This document shows positions 38,031 to 51,900 of a DNA stretch of 64,000 nt, piece after piece (positions within the stretch are counted from its first letter, which is position 1; each line of letters begins with the position of its first letter). Made by a program: the position numbers and the translations under genes. The stretch covers positions 62,001 through 126,000 of the forward strand of contig NW_024104527.1 of assembly GCF_003945595.2 (NCBI RefSeq). The letters are read 5' to 3'. The notes under the pieces are model-generated. The model was not told the DNA's origin. It worked only from the letters and a program-made list of their open reading frames with translations, and made no database searches. This stretch comes from Pipra filicauda (lineage: Eukaryota; Chordata; Aves; Passeriformes; Pipridae).

Positions 38031-41000
38031 GCTGCTGCTTTCATTTGTCTTCCTGGCTACCTTACACAGCCACCAGATTATACATGAATCAACAGTGTTC
38101 AGTAGCTGTTCAGATTCTGGCAACGGGGGGTTCAATAGTATTTTCACAGTCCATGTCAGGAGACAGCTTTTGGGAATCAGGAATGCTCTCTATCTCAGCA
38201 GCACGTGAACCCTGCCACTTAGAACCACCCAAGGGAACTGGAAGCAGCCTGGCTTGGATGTAGCCAACGGATTTGGAGTCTCTTGGCTGGCTGAGAAGAG
38301 GGAAGCCAAGCAGCTGGGCATACTGGGAAAGACAGGGCTGGGATGGGACCTTTCTTGGATACTTTGCATAAGAGCTCTCACTTGCCTGTGAGTCTGGGAG
38401 GCAAAGAAGGGCTGGGGCATTTGTGTGGCTTTTAGAAAGGTTGTGAGGAAGTGTGGGTCAGGTGGTGATTAGTGGGAGCTATGGATTCATTTGTTCCCTC
38501 CAGTCCTGCTTGCTTCCTTCCCTTGGCTGTTTGTTGTTCTTCTAGCAGGGAAGAGGACCCTCGTTGCTGGAGCTGAGGCTGCCTCCCTGGCTTTGTCTCA
38601 GCAGAATCCTTTGTCTCATAGAATCCTTAAGGCTGGAAAAGCCCTCTAAGATCAAGTCCAACCATTAATCCAGCACCACCATGTTCACCACTAATCTGTG
38701 TCTCCGGGGGCCACATAAAGATGTTTCTTGAATGCTTCCAAGAATGGTGAGTCCACCACTTCCTGGGCAACTTGATCCAATGCCTGACTGCCCTTTCATT
38801 GAAGAAATTTTCCCTAATATCCAATCTAAATCTCCCCTGGTGCAGCTTGAGGCCATTTACTCTCAACATAGCACTTTTTACCTGGGAGAAGAGACTGACC
38901 TCCACCTGGCTACAGCCTCCTTTTAGGTAGTAGAGAATGATAAGGTTCCCACTGAGTCTCCTTTTCTCCAGACTAGGAGCATGAAGATTTGTGATTCTCC
39001 AGCCTCTGAAACAGAGAATCATGACTCCTCTGTCCTGGTCTCAGACTTGAACAGTTTGACTTGGACAGTCAGACAACAAACTGTCAATAGCTGCTGTGCT
39101 GCATTTGGAGCATGGAGATGCCACTGAAGCCTTGGGCTCCACTAGTGCTCACCTGGCTGTTTTCCAACTCTTGCTGTGGACTCGGATGGAGCTGGTAGCT
39201 AAATTACGATGCCTAGCAGGGGTAAAGCTGCTGGGGGCATTTTAAGGGTTTAATATTCAAACAGCGCAGCTCCTTTATCTTCTGGTAGAGCCAGCTTGGC
39301 AAGTCCAAACCTCCGGGAGGCATTCATCCATGTTCTCCCACAGCCTGCACATCTGTGCCAAAGTTTAGCAAGCTCTGCTGAGCCTCTGGCACAGCTGCAT
39401 CGAGTTTACTGGTGCTCAGGCTGAGACTTGAAGCTGCGACTCCTTGGGAACAGCACATTCCTCTTCCCCAGCCCGGGGTGGCCAGGGGCTTGTGGAAACT
39501 TGCTGTATTGCATCCAAACATGCCTCACTGGGCCAGCCAGGCACGGAGCTGGGGCATCACTTATCTAACCGAGAAGTAGAGGAGGAACCTCAGGCTCCTT
39601 TGGGGAACTTTTTCACAGTTTTTCATAAATCAAGGGTGGAGCCCTGTTTTCTATGGGGTTATTGTGTTTCTAGAGTTTCCCCATTAGTCAGGACAGCTAT
39701 TCTCTGGAGGGTTGTTTCTTTCAGAACTGATAGCAGGCAGCAGCTGTGTTTGGACACAGGAAGGCTTTACACCTTTGATCCCAGAGGGTGCCTAGCAAGC
39801 AGCAGCAGCTGTATCCTGGCTTTGTGTGTGAAGTAGATGGGTCTGATCCTCCTCCCTCCCTGGGGCAAAAGCCAGACCTGCCTCTGCATGCCAGCATGGA
39901 GCTGCTCCCTGTGGGTGCAACAGCATTCACTGTCTGCATATTTCGGCAAATGCTGCCACAGAGGAGATCCCATGGGAGATCCCTAGGGTTCGTGGCTTGA
40001 TCCTGACAGCAAGCTCTCCATTTTAGGGGAAGCAGGGCTCAGTTCTGTGTCCGGATCCTCTGCAGGTAGCTGCCTCCTGTGTAGCTCCCAGTGGCCTCCT
40101 CCAAGGGTTTTGTGGCGGGTTGGGAGAAGGAGAGCCAGGCAGTGGCTGGAGCTGGCAGCAGCAGGGTACTGGGCAGGAGCTGGCAGCTTTGCAGGAGCCA
40201 TGGAACAGGCAGCAGGATGAGCTTTCAAGGCCACTTTGGTACATTATGAGCCAGCGAAGTGACACTCCAGAGCGGCATGTTTGCAGCAGTAGCATAGAGA
40301 ACTCCAGGTGCCTCCCACAGGGGCAGAGGACTCCCCGGGGTGAGGAGCAAGGACCATGACAGAGAAGGCTGTGCCTTCCCTCGCCTAAGGGTTCCAGCTG
40401 CTGGGGCCGGGGGCAGCCCACCTCTGTGGCTCCATGCCAGCAGCAACCTCCCCAGTGCTGGGGCTGCAGATTCCCCCCGTGGGGCAGGGGCAGTGCGGGG
40501 CTGCTGCTCCAGGACCTGCCCCCCCCTCCTGGAGGGACGCAGAGTGACAAAGCCCTGCGTCACCTCTGGGCACGAGGGCTGGGCACCCCCACCGCTATCT
40601 GATGGCACCGCCGGCCCCCGGCTGCAGGCTGTTCCCACATCCCGTCGTCCTGCATCCTGCTCACAAACCTCCTCCGGCAGTTCAAACAAGGGCGGTGTGT
40701 GGGTGACGCATGGCAGAGCTGGGCAGGGTGTAGGGCCCAGCTGGGTGCCATCCCTCAGCTGGGGACACGGGCAGTGCCAGCGGGTGGTCCCCATGTCCCG
40801 ACTGCTCACTGCAGGGATGCTCTGGCCGGGATCAGGGGCTCACCCCCAGGGCTCACCCCTGCCAGCCCCTGGCCCAGCCAGGGCTGGGCCAGCAGGCATC
40901 CCTGTCAGGTGCCAGGCTGCTCTCAGCCACAAGATTACCTCTGTATCGTGGGATCGATTTATGATAATTGCAGGGGGTTTATTGACCAACTAGGACAGGC

Positions 41001-41160
41001 TCTTCCTGTCTGTTTCTAGAGATATGTTAAATGCAAACAGAGTTGTAGATCTGGGCAATTTTCCAGCAAAGCGGGGGGGGGGGATGGATGGGAGTCAGCA
41101 GTAAGACTTTTATGGTGAGAATCACCTGAGCTGGGCAAACACTGATGCTGATGAGCACCA
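38031..41160. other. Intergenic NOTCH2-REG4
   Basis: Base composition becomes GC-rich from about 39.3 kb. It holds one CR1 fragment and an 11-nt G run at 41073-41083. Overlapping open frames at 39.7-41.0 kb occur on both strands with no consistent family match; I see no gene. ADAM30, which lies near here in mammals, is not seen. Confidence 0.6.
38617..39010 (-). mobile_element. CR1 LINE fragment, about 400 bp
   Basis: The + strand starts CATAGAATCCTTAAGGCTGG and continues through CCTCTAAGATCAAGTCCAAC and CCCTAATATCCAATCTAAA, the classic antisense CR1 3' region. It lies 600 bp downstream of NOTCH2. Confidence 0.85.
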
Positions 41161-41163
41161 GGC

Positions 41164-41170
41164 TATAAAG
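41164..41170 (+). promoter_or_regulatory. REG4: TATA box of the REG4-like gene
   Basis: TATAAAG lies about 30 bp upstream of a pyrimidine-rich start region, and 71 bp before a strong GTGAGG donor that can join to the coding exon acceptor. Confidence 0.65.
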
Positions 41171-41194
41171 GGCAGCTCCTCTCTTCTCCTCTCC

Positions 41195-41241
41195 CAGCGA
41201 TCCACGACACGCCGTTATTCCTCCGCATCTCCAGATAACAG
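41195..41241 (+). other. REG4: REG4-like non-coding first exon (predicted)
   Basis: From the expected transcription start to the donor AACAG/GTGAGG at 41241. It would splice to the acceptor TTTACAG at 41938-41944, twelve bases before the ATG. The start position is inferred from TATA spacing. Confidence 0.55.
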
Positions 41242-41956
41242 GTGAGGAAGAGGACTCTCACAAAGCAGCTGAAGCCTTGGGATGGTCACAACTGACTTGG
41301 GGGTAAACAGGAGCTGATCCCAGCCCTGACAGCTCCCGAGGACCTGAACTCTGCGCTTTTCTGCATGGGGCAGGCTGCGATGATGCATTTTTCAGCCCTG
41401 CATTGACTTTTGTCGCTGATTCTTTGAGGGGAAGACAAAGCTGAGTCTGCAAATTGGCCCCAGTGCCCAGGGATTAGCCCACATAAAGGGGAACTGTGCT
41501 GATACAGCTGATTTGTCTCCCCAGCCCGGGCAGGACTATGAGCTCAGGGTGTGAAAATGATGCCGAGCACATAGTCCCTGCAGCCCTATTGGCCGCAGCT
41601 CTGCCTGTTGGTGCTGCTGCTGCCCCAGGTCCTCTGCCCCATGCCTGTGGCAGCACTCTCCTCATGTCCCCACAGAGCAGCTTGGCTCACTCAGATGCCT
41701 CCTGCCAAGGCTGTGACTGGTGGGGCCAGTGTGGGCTGGGGACCCCGGCCGTGCCTGGGACATGGGATATGGGCACGGGACAGTGACCTGTGCCAGGGAG
41801 GAGAGAGGGAGGCACAGACTGCCATCTCCTCCACATGGCTGAAAGGGGCCAGATTCAGCCCACAGGGTGGGTTTGCACTCTCTGGGCACAGGTGGCATCT
41901 TCTGTCCCCAAGGGACCTCGTGTGACCCCCCTGAGCCTTTACAGGGATCAAAGAGG

Positions 41957-42020
41957 ATGGTGGCAGCAGCCAGACTCGCCCTCCTGCTGCTGGGCTGCAT
42001 GGGGCTCCTGCAGCCAGCCG
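41957..42020 (+). CDS. REG4: REG4-like coding exon 1: signal peptide
   Basis: ATG in good context (AGAGGATGG), 64 nt, donor GTAAGT, leaves in phase 1. Confidence 0.85.
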
Positions 42021-42879
42021 GTAAGTCCCACGGCTCGGGGGACAGCTGCTTTTGTAATGAGGACAGGGGGGAGCCATGCTCCTCTCCAGCCAGCAATGCT
42101 GGCTGTCCCCCATCCCTCCCCACTGCTCTCGGTCTGCAGCTGGCAGGTACATAAGCTACTGCCCTAACGGCTGGTCCTACTACAAGCTCAACTGCTTCAA
42201 GTACTTCCCTGATGTCCGGACCTGGGACGAGGCTGAGGTAAGCCCACTGGGACACACAGGCAGACAGGGACTCCCTATCTCCTTGAGGTGCCCCAGCACT
42301 GACAGCTCTCTCTGCAGAGGCAGTGCCAGGCCATCCAGGACGGTGCTCACCTGGCCTGGGTAGAGGACCGGCACGAGGCCATCACCCTGCAGAAAGCTAT
42401 CTCCTACCACCAGCGTGTGCAGCCCGTCTGGCTCGGGCTCCACTACAGTGAAGAGGTGAGGCAGGGGCTGCAGGGGTGATCAGGGGCTGGAAGGCCACAG
42501 AGCCATGCCTCTGAACCTCCTCTCTCCTCACAGAGCCAGGACTGGAAGTGGACAGGTGGGGAAAAGTACAGCACTGCCAGCGGGCTGCCCGGGAATGGTG
42601 CCAGTCCGGGGAAATGCGCCGTGTTGACCCACCAGAGCAGTGAGTGCCCGGATCCCACATCCACATTCAGTGCCTGCTCTTGGCTGGCATTCCCCCCCTC
42701 CCTCCTCCTCTGGGTCCTAGCCCTCTGGGGGGGCTGTAGTTGGCAGAGCTGGTGCCCCTGTTCTAACCGTGGCCCCCACCAACCCCTGGCCCATCTCTCC
42801 AACAGGCTTCAGTCTGTGGTCCAGCGCCAACTGCACTCAGAAGCATCACTACATCTGCAAGTTCACCCCCTTGCACTGA
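41957..42879 (+). CDS. REG4: REG4-like secreted C-type lectin (5 coding exons, 159 aa)
   Basis: Small secreted protein with one C-type lectin domain, most like REG4 (regenerating family member 4), a gut epithelial lectin in mammals. Coding exons: 41957-42020, 42140-42237, 42318-42455, 42534-42639, 42806-42879; all phases agree. Residues 1-21 form a hydrophobic signal peptide (LALLLLGCMGLL). The lectin fold is marked by CPNGWSYYKLNCFKYF, GAHLAWVEDRHEA, QPVWLGL, WKWTGG, KCAVL and CTQKHHYICKF. The calcium-site EPN and WND tripeptides are absent, as usual in the REG family. The length fits REG4 (158 aa in human), and the position between NOTCH2 and HMGCS2 matches the mammalian REG4 locus. Another REG-type lectin is the only reasonable alternative. 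Confidence 0.85.
42140..42237 (+). CDS. REG4: REG4-like coding exon 2: start of lectin domain
   Basis: 98 nt, acceptor CTGCAG, donor GTAAGC. Contains the first disulphide cysteines. Confidence 0.85.
42318..42455 (+). CDS. REG4: REG4-like coding exon 3: lectin core
   Basis: 138 nt, phase 0-0, acceptor CTGCAG, donor GTGAGG. Contains GAHLAW and WLGL. Confidence 0.85.
42534..42639 (+). CDS. REG4: REG4-like coding exon 4: long-loop region
   Basis: 106 nt, phase 0-1, acceptor CACAG, donor GTGAGT. WKWTGG present, EPN absent. Confidence 0.85.
42806..42879 (+). CDS. REG4: REG4-like coding exon 5: C-terminus and stop
   Basis: 74 nt ending TGA at 42877-42879. Encodes LWSSANCTQKHHYICKF. No canonical AATAAA follows; an AATACA/ATAAAA-rich stretch at about 42961-42978 may serve. 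Confidence 0.85.
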
Positions 42880-43859
42880 GCACAGCCTTTGGCCCGTGGG
42901 GGACCCCATGCCAGCGATGTTCCTCCTGTGCCACCTCTGCTTCTCTCCACACAATTCCTAAAAATACATCTATAAAAATGGAGCATGCAAGTGCTGCGTG
43001 AGCTTGGTGCTGGTGCAAAGCCCTGGGCTGGTCCGGGAGGGAGGGAGGCAGGTGCTTCCATGGCTCTCCCAGCTTTCCTGCTTCCAGGGGCTTCAGCACT
43101 GCTGGTGCTGGCAGAGCTGTTTGGGGATCAGTCCCCAGGAGCTGCAGGGCCAGTGGCTCTCCTGGCTGAGTGCTCATGTTTGCTCATCCCCAGCCCCCTG
43201 GTGCCAAACGACAGGTGTCCCTGGGGAGCAGGTGAGGGGACAGGAGTGTCCCCAGGGTGCAGATATGGAGACCTGGGGCACAGAAGTGGGTGGGGATCAG
43301 AGCCGTCGTGGGTGTGCAGGCACGGGGACAGAGCTCCCACGGGTGCAGACAGCTCCACAGGGATCTGGGGGCTGCGACGCTGCCCCATGGCCATGTCGAC
43401 AGCACCACCGGGACCAAAGGTCCCTTCTTGTGTCACTATAACGTTGCCACAGGCATCACGTGGCTGTTTGCTCTGCTGCTTTGAAGATGGCTCTGCCCCC
43501 ACCCAGCTCAGAGGGTTTTCACCCCCCGGAGCCGCGGCACGTGTCAAACGTGGACTGCGCCCTGGGCAGCACGGATAGTGCCAGCACCAAAGACCTGGCC
43601 GCCCTCTGCTCCCTCCCAGGACCTCGGGGGCAATCGGGGAGGCCACACAGCGCCGCGCTCGCTGCTCAGTGACCACAGCTGTGCCGGCGAGCCGTGGGCA
43701 CCGGAGCTGCCCCCGCCGGGGCTGCGGAAGAGCCGGTCCCGCGGCTCAGCCCCGGCTCCAGCCGAGTGCGTCCCCGGGCTTTGGGGCACAGGATGGAGAC
43801 ATCTCACAAGCTCCCCCCTCCGAAGCCCCGCTGCCCCTGCTGTGTTGGCTGGCGCTCGG
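42880..43859. other. Intergenic REG4-HMGCS2
   Basis: GC-rich, about 1 kb, with long open frames on both strands typical of GC-rich non-coding DNA. It holds the REG4 3' end and the HMGCS2 upstream region. Confidence 0.6.
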
Positions 43860-43872
43860 CGACCTTTGAGCG
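43860..43872 (-). promoter_or_regulatory. HMGCS2: Candidate PPAR response element (DR1) of HMGCS2
   Basis: Read on the - strand: CGCTCA-A-AGGTCG, two nuclear-receptor half sites with a one-base spacer (9 of 12 matches to AGGTCA-n-AGGTCA). It lies about 100 bp before the inferred start site, the distance and orientation I recall for the mammalian HMGCS2 PPRE. Factor binding is inferred. Confidence 0.45.
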
Positions 43873-43930
43873 CCAGTGTCCGGCACGCTGATAAAGGCCG
43901 GGAGGGCTGTGCCGAGCTGCCCACGCAGTT

Positions 43931-43938
43931 TATAAAAG
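43931..43938 (+). promoter_or_regulatory. HMGCS2: HMGCS2 TATA box
   Basis: TATAAAAG, 83 bp before the ATG, giving an expected transcription start near 43960. Confidence 0.7.
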
Positions 43939-44013
43939 CACCACGCAGGGCCCGTCCCGCTTTCCCTCTGTCCCGCCGCTCGTCCTTCCGTCCGTGCAGC
44001 GGTCGGGGCGAAG

Positions 44014-44126
44014 ATGTTGCGCTTGGTGGGCCGTGCCGCGCGCTGCTGGGGGGCCAGGTGGGCACCACCAGGGCCAGAACAGGCACCCCGGGGGGCCCAG
44101 CACCCCGTGGCCTTGCAAAGGGCATG
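44014..44126 (+). CDS. HMGCS2: HMGCS2 exon 1: mitochondrial presequence
   Basis: 113 nt from ATG to donor GTGAGC, phase 2 end. Poorly conserved, as expected for a presequence. Confidence 0.88.
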
Positions 44127-47100
44127 GTGAGCATCCACATGGATCGGGCGGGCAGGACACGTAGCCAGGGCAGGGGTGGGGAGCTGTCTGAGCTCTTAAA
44201 CCTTGCTGGGGAAGGGGATCCTCTCCCTCCTCCCTGGCAGCGCTGCCAGGCACAGGGAACTAGTAGGGATTTGGGGTGCTCCCAACCTGGGCTGCTCGCT
44301 GGTGGCATCTCCCCAGGACCACCCCCGTGTTCCCAATGCTCGGGGCTACCACGGGACTGCCACCACTCCCTCTGCCCCACAGCCTCTCCAGTGCTGCCGG
44401 GACGGGTGCCTGGCCCAAGGATGTGGGCATCCTCGCACTGGAGGTGTACTTCCCTGCCCAGTACGTGGAGCAGGAGGAGCTGGAGCGATATGATGGTGTG
44501 GAGGCTGGCAAGTACACGCGGGGCTTGGGCCAGAAGCAGATGGGCTTCTGTGCTGCCCATGAGGACATCAACTCCCTGTGCCTGACGGTGGTGCAGCGGC
44601 TGGTGGAGCGTGGGCGCCTCTCCTGGGATGCCATCGGCCGCCTGGAGGTGGGCACCGAGACCGTCATTGACAAGTCCAAGGCTGTCAAGACTGTCCTCAT
44701 GCAACTGTTCCGTGACTCGGGCAACACTGACGTGGAAGGCATCGACACCACCAACGCCTGCTATGGGGGCACGGCCTCGCTCTTCAACGCGGCTGCCTGG
44801 GTGGAGTCCAGTGCCTGGGATGGTGAGTGCAGGCAGGGACTGTGGCATGGGGCTGGATGCTGGGTGGGTGCCATGGAATAGGGGGAGGAGGCAGGAGGGG
44901 GCCTGAAACCCATAGATACTCTGGCAGGCTTCAAAGGAAGCTGCTGCCCCTCCAGGCTCTCCATCACCCCCGTTTCTTGCTTACCTTGGCTGTGACACCT
45001 GGCATCATGGAAATGGGAATACACGAGGGCAATGGTGTCGAGGCTTCCGCCTGTCGATGGCCCTGCCAGTCCCTGTCTCCTCCCCAGGTCGTTACGCCGT
45101 GGTGGTGTGTGGGGACATTGCCGTCTACGCCACGGGGAACGCGCGGCCCACGGGAGGTGCCGGTGCCATCGCCATGCTGGTGGGACCCAATGCCCCACTG
45201 GTGCTGGAGAGAGGTCAGTGTGTCTTGAGACCCTGGGGATGGCAAGCTGATGAGTGCTGTCCCCAGAGGTCATGCATTCATGTCCCAGGCCTGGGCAGAG
45301 CTGCTCAGCTCCAGCAGCACTGGATCTGCCAGACCCTGCTGGGTACTCCAGGATGCCTGGCTAGCCACATCCCTGTGGGAGGCTGGTGGATGTCAGAACT
45401 GGCACAGCAGGCAGCACCCCTGGGTGCTTCTGATTGGGCTCCCTGATGGCGGGCTCTCCCTGTGCCCCCAGGCCTGCGGGGAACCCACATGGAGCATGCC
45501 TATGACTTCTACAAGCCGGACCTGTCCTCCGAGTACCCGGTGGTGGATGGGCAGCTCTCCATCCAGTGCTACCTGCGGGCGCTGGACCGCTGCTACGCCG
45601 TGTACCGACGGAAGGCGGAGAGCCAGTGGCAGCAGGGTAAGTGGCAGCACCCCTAAGGTGCCCATCCCATCCCCCTGGATGCTGATGGACCCATGTTGCC
45701 TTCCAGCCGGCATCCAGAGGCCCTTCACCCTCGATGACTTCAAGTACATCATCTTCCACACACCCTTCTGCAAGCTGGTGCAGAAGTCTGTGGGGCGACT
45801 GCTGCTGAATGATTTCTTGGCCTCCCCCAACCCTGACACAGCCTCCGGTCTCTACAAGGGGCTGCAGTCTTTTCGGTGGGTCCCTGTGCCGTGTCCCCCA
45901 CCCCTCAGCCCAGGCAGGGATGTGCCAGTGCAAGGTTTGAGCCAGCCTCTCTCTGGGTAGTGGTTTAAAGCTGGAGGACACCTACACCAGCAAGGATGTG
46001 GAAAAGGCATTCCAGACAGCCAGCCAGGACATATTCAACCAGAAGACCAAGCCCTCCCTGCTCCTCTCCTCCCGCAACGGCAACATGTACACACCATCCA
46101 TGTATGGCTGCCTGGCCTCCCTCCTGTCACAGTAAGTCCCCCAAAATGCTGGCTCAGGGGAGGGAGGAGGTCATTTTGGAAGGGCGGGCAGACCCTGGCT
46201 GGCTGGAGGGGGAGGTGCCAGCACTCATATTCCCCCCTTCTCAGCAGAGACCTGACAATTTCAGTGCACACAACCCCCAGCATGGATGCATCCCACTCCG
46301 TGCCATCTCCCTGCCAGCCTTTTCATCCCAGCTTGCTGGAGCTGGGCCAGTACATAAAGCCCTTCTGTCATTGCCAGGAGGATGAAAACCCCGTTGTCAT
46401 GACCTGCAGAATGAGTGACCCCACGGGAAGGGAGCCATGGGAACAGACAGGCCCTGGGGGGAACAAAAGCCTAGTCCCTGGCACCACTGCACTCCAGGGC
46501 CACACTCCCTTGGAAATGTGGCCCTGAGACACAAGGACCCCCCTGTCTGGGAAGGAGGCAGCCCCCTACACTATCCCCTCACGCCAATCTCCTCTAACCC
46601 TTCTAACCCCCTGCTCCAGGTCCTCAGCCAAGGACCTGGCTGGCTCCCGCATTGGTGCCTTCTCCTATGGCTCGGGACTGGCTGCCAGCATGTTCTCCTT
46701 CCGTGTCTCACAGGATGCAGCCCCAGGTGAGCCCCAGGGGAGGGAAGGACTGGGAAGGGAGGGTGGTGTGGGGCTGTGGGGCCCAGGGCTGCCAGTAGTG
46801 CCATCTGACTCGTGGGGTGCCCGTTGCCAGGCTCGCCCCTGGACAAGCTGGTCTCCAGCCTGGCTGACCTGCCGGCTCGCCTGGACGCTCGCAAGCGGGT
46901 GGCCCCACAGGACTTTGCGGAGATCATGAAGCGACGGGAGGAAACCCACCATTTGGGTGAGTGGGGCTGGGGGGATGTGACACCCCCCCACTGGGACCCC
47001 ATGACATCCCTGAGCATCACTGCCCTCTCCCTGCAGCCGACCACGCTCCCCACGGCTCTCAGGCAGATCTCTTCCCCGGAACCTGGTACCTGACGCGCGT

Positions 47101-47143
47101 GGATTCCAAGTACCGCCGCGAATATGCCAGGAAGCCCATCTAG
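44014..47143 (+). CDS. HMGCS2: HMGCS2, mitochondrial HMG-CoA synthase (9 exons, 507 aa)
   Basis: Condenses acetyl-CoA with acetoacetyl-CoA to HMG-CoA, the committed step of ketogenesis in the mitochondrial matrix. Exons: 44014-44126, 44383-44822, 45088-45213, 45472-45636, 45707-45875, 45961-46131, 46620-46726, 46831-46956, 47037-47143; all phases agree and there is no internal stop. The Arg-rich, acid-poor N-terminus ([16 protein letters not shown]) is a mitochondrial presequence and separates it from cytosolic HMGCS1. Catalytic residues are present: Glu in GRLEVGTET (about residue 130), nucleophilic Cys in TTNACYGGT (about 164), His in FHTPFCK. Length matches the human protein (508 aa). Neighbours REG4 and PHGDH match mammalian synteny. 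The gene looks functional. Confidence 0.96.
44383..44822 (+). CDS. HMGCS2: HMGCS2 exon 2: WPKDVG to catalytic Cys region
   Basis: 440 nt, acceptor CCACAG, donor GTGAGT. Contains catalytic Glu and Cys. Confidence 0.96.
45088..45213 (+). CDS. HMGCS2: HMGCS2 exon 3
   Basis: 126 nt, encodes [13 protein letters not shown] and [11 protein letters not shown]; donor GTCAGT. Confidence 0.95.
45472..45636 (+). CDS. HMGCS2: HMGCS2 exon 4
   Basis: 165 nt, encodes [16 protein letters not shown] and [13 protein letters not shown]; donor GTAAGT. Confidence 0.95.
45707..45875 (+). CDS. HMGCS2: HMGCS2 exon 5: catalytic His region
   Basis: 169 nt, encodes [19 protein letters not shown]; donor GTGGGT, phase 2. 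Confidence 0.95.
45961..46131 (+). CDS. HMGCS2: HMGCS2 exon 6
   Basis: 171 nt, acceptor GGGTAG, donor GTAAGT. Encodes [12 protein letters not shown] and [17 protein letters not shown]. Confidence 0.95.
46620..46726 (+). CDS. HMGCS2: HMGCS2 exon 7
   Basis: 107 nt, acceptor CTCCAG, donor GTGAGC. Encodes [16 protein letters not shown]. Confidence 0.95.
46831..46956 (+). CDS. HMGCS2: HMGCS2 exon 8
   Basis: 126 nt, acceptor TTGCCAG, donor GTGAGT. Encodes [17 protein letters not shown]. Confidence 0.95.
47037..47143 (+). CDS. HMGCS2: HMGCS2 exon 9: C-terminus and stop
   Basis: 107 nt ending TAG. Encodes [12 protein letters not shown]. Confidence 0.95.
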
Positions 47144-47336
47144 AGGGGACTGGAGGGGTGAGCCCTAGGATGGGGGATGCTCTTTTTACCACTGTCATCC
47201 CTGCTCATCTCCAAATCCGGGGCTGCCTTCTGTGGGAAACGTCAGCTTGGACGACTGGGGAATGTCCAGTGGTGCCTCGGGCCCCAGAGCTGGTGGAGGC
47301 TGCGGCTCTTCTGCAAACACCTGGGCAGTGCAGGGG

Positions 47337-47342
47337 AATAAA
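47337..47342 (+). terminator. HMGCS2: HMGCS2 polyadenylation signal
   Basis: AATAAA 194 bp after the stop codon, followed by GGTGTGG. Confidence 0.75.
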
Positions 47343-47908
47343 GGTGTGGATAGGAGGGGGCAGCAGCTCGGCTCTAGCTCCTGATCTTGAGTGGTCTCCT
47401 CCCACCCCTGGACACTCCTCTTAAAAACTGTGGATCTGGATCGCAGCCCCTTACAGGATTTATCCCACGGGCACCCAGCATTGGCCACCTGCCCCATTAG
47501 ACATGTGGCTCAATAACCCCCATTATCCCAGGATGGGAGTGGGCCCTGACATTTTGGGGGAGCCAAGTAAAACCCAGCCTCCCAGTCTCCAGATTGGGGG
47601 TGGTAAGAATCCATTTTCCCTGTGAGGTCACTAAAGTAAAACATCCTCATGGCAAACCCCAGGGGCAGGAGGGGGCAGGCGACGCAGGGGCTCACGGGAG
47701 GGCTCATCCCTCTTCCAGCACTGCTCTCTGGGCCACGTCCTGGCACGGGACTATGGCCAGATGGGACCTCTGCAGTGGCAGAGACCTTTGCACCCTTCAG
47801 CAAACAGCAGCAGGGTTGGGGAGTGGTGAGGGCAGGAGGGAGGGGATTTGGAGTTGAGGACAAGGGACCACACAGACAATGTATCACATGCTCTCTCCTT
47901 CTAGACCC
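47343..47908. other. Gap between convergent HMGCS2 and PHGDH 3' ends
   Basis: About 570 bp separate the opposing polyadenylation signals. I see no gene in it. Confidence 0.7.
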
Positions 47909-47914
47909 TTTATT
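47909..47914 (-). terminator. PHGDH: PHGDH polyadenylation signal
   Basis: TTTATT on the + strand is AATAAA on the - strand, 122 bp past the PHGDH stop codon. Confidence 0.75.
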
Positions 47915-48035
47915 GAGTGTGGGGCCACCCTAAACTCAGTGTGGGAGTCAAGGACAGCTGGCTCCAATGCTTCCCCCGCTGGGGGAGGGTCCAGGTGCTT
48001 CGGCCATGGGGAGAGTCCTTGTTGACAGTTGGGGT

Positions 48036-51439
<3,404 letters not shown>

Positions 51440-51465
<26 letters not shown>

Positions 51466-51900
51466 GGCGCGACCGGCCAGGACGGGACGGGACGGGGGTG
51501 CCGGCTCTCTCCGCACTCCGCCGAGAGGCTTCTGCTGCCCCTCCGCCGGGCTAAAAGAGCTGCGAGCGGTGCACGTTTTTCGGGCTCATTGGGTCCCGTG
51601 TCCATAATCCCACCTCTTTCCCTTCCCCTCCCCGCCCCAGCCCGCCCGGGCCCCCCCTCATCCCTCCCGCCCCCGAGGGGAGGGAGGGAGGAGGCGGAGG
51701 GTGTCAGGGCCGGCAAGGGGCCGGGCCCCCCAGCAGCCCCAGAGCGAGGGGAGGGTGTGCCCCAGCAGGACCCCGTAGGTCGGGGAGCCACGAAGCCGGG
51801 GGGAGTGGGGGGTAGGGTGTCCCGACCCCGCGCACCGCGTCCTTGCCTCGGATTCCCCGTCCTGCACATCCCAGCTCAGCGAGGCAGGAGGGGAATGGCG
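51440..51900. promoter_or_regulatory. PHGDH: CpG-rich PHGDH promoter region
   Basis: Dense CpG around and upstream of the PHGDH start codon, with a repeated GGGAC element (ACGGGACGGGACGGG) at about 51480-51496. Extent judged by eye. Confidence 0.6.
51588..51592 (-). promoter_or_regulatory. PHGDH: CCAAT box upstream of PHGDH
   Basis: ATTGG on the + strand, that is CCAAT on the PHGDH strand, about 125 bp upstream of the ATG. NF-Y and Sp1 control of the human PHGDH promoter is reported as I recall; binding here is inferred. Confidence 0.45.

Noticed and set aside
38617..39010. A gene 3' of NOTCH2 suggested by a 131-codon - strand open frame (38627-39022)
   Set aside because: The frame is the translation of a CR1 LINE fragment.
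43578..44585. 335-codon + strand open frame through the HMGCS2 promoter and first exons
   Set aside because: It runs through the TATA box and intron 1 in the wrong frame relative to the HMGCS2 exons; compositional.
43544..44848. 434-codon open frame on the - strand opposite HMGCS2 exons 1-2
   Set aside because: It overlaps well-supported HMGCS2 exons and promoter, in GC-rich DNA where stops are rare, and shows no family resemblance.
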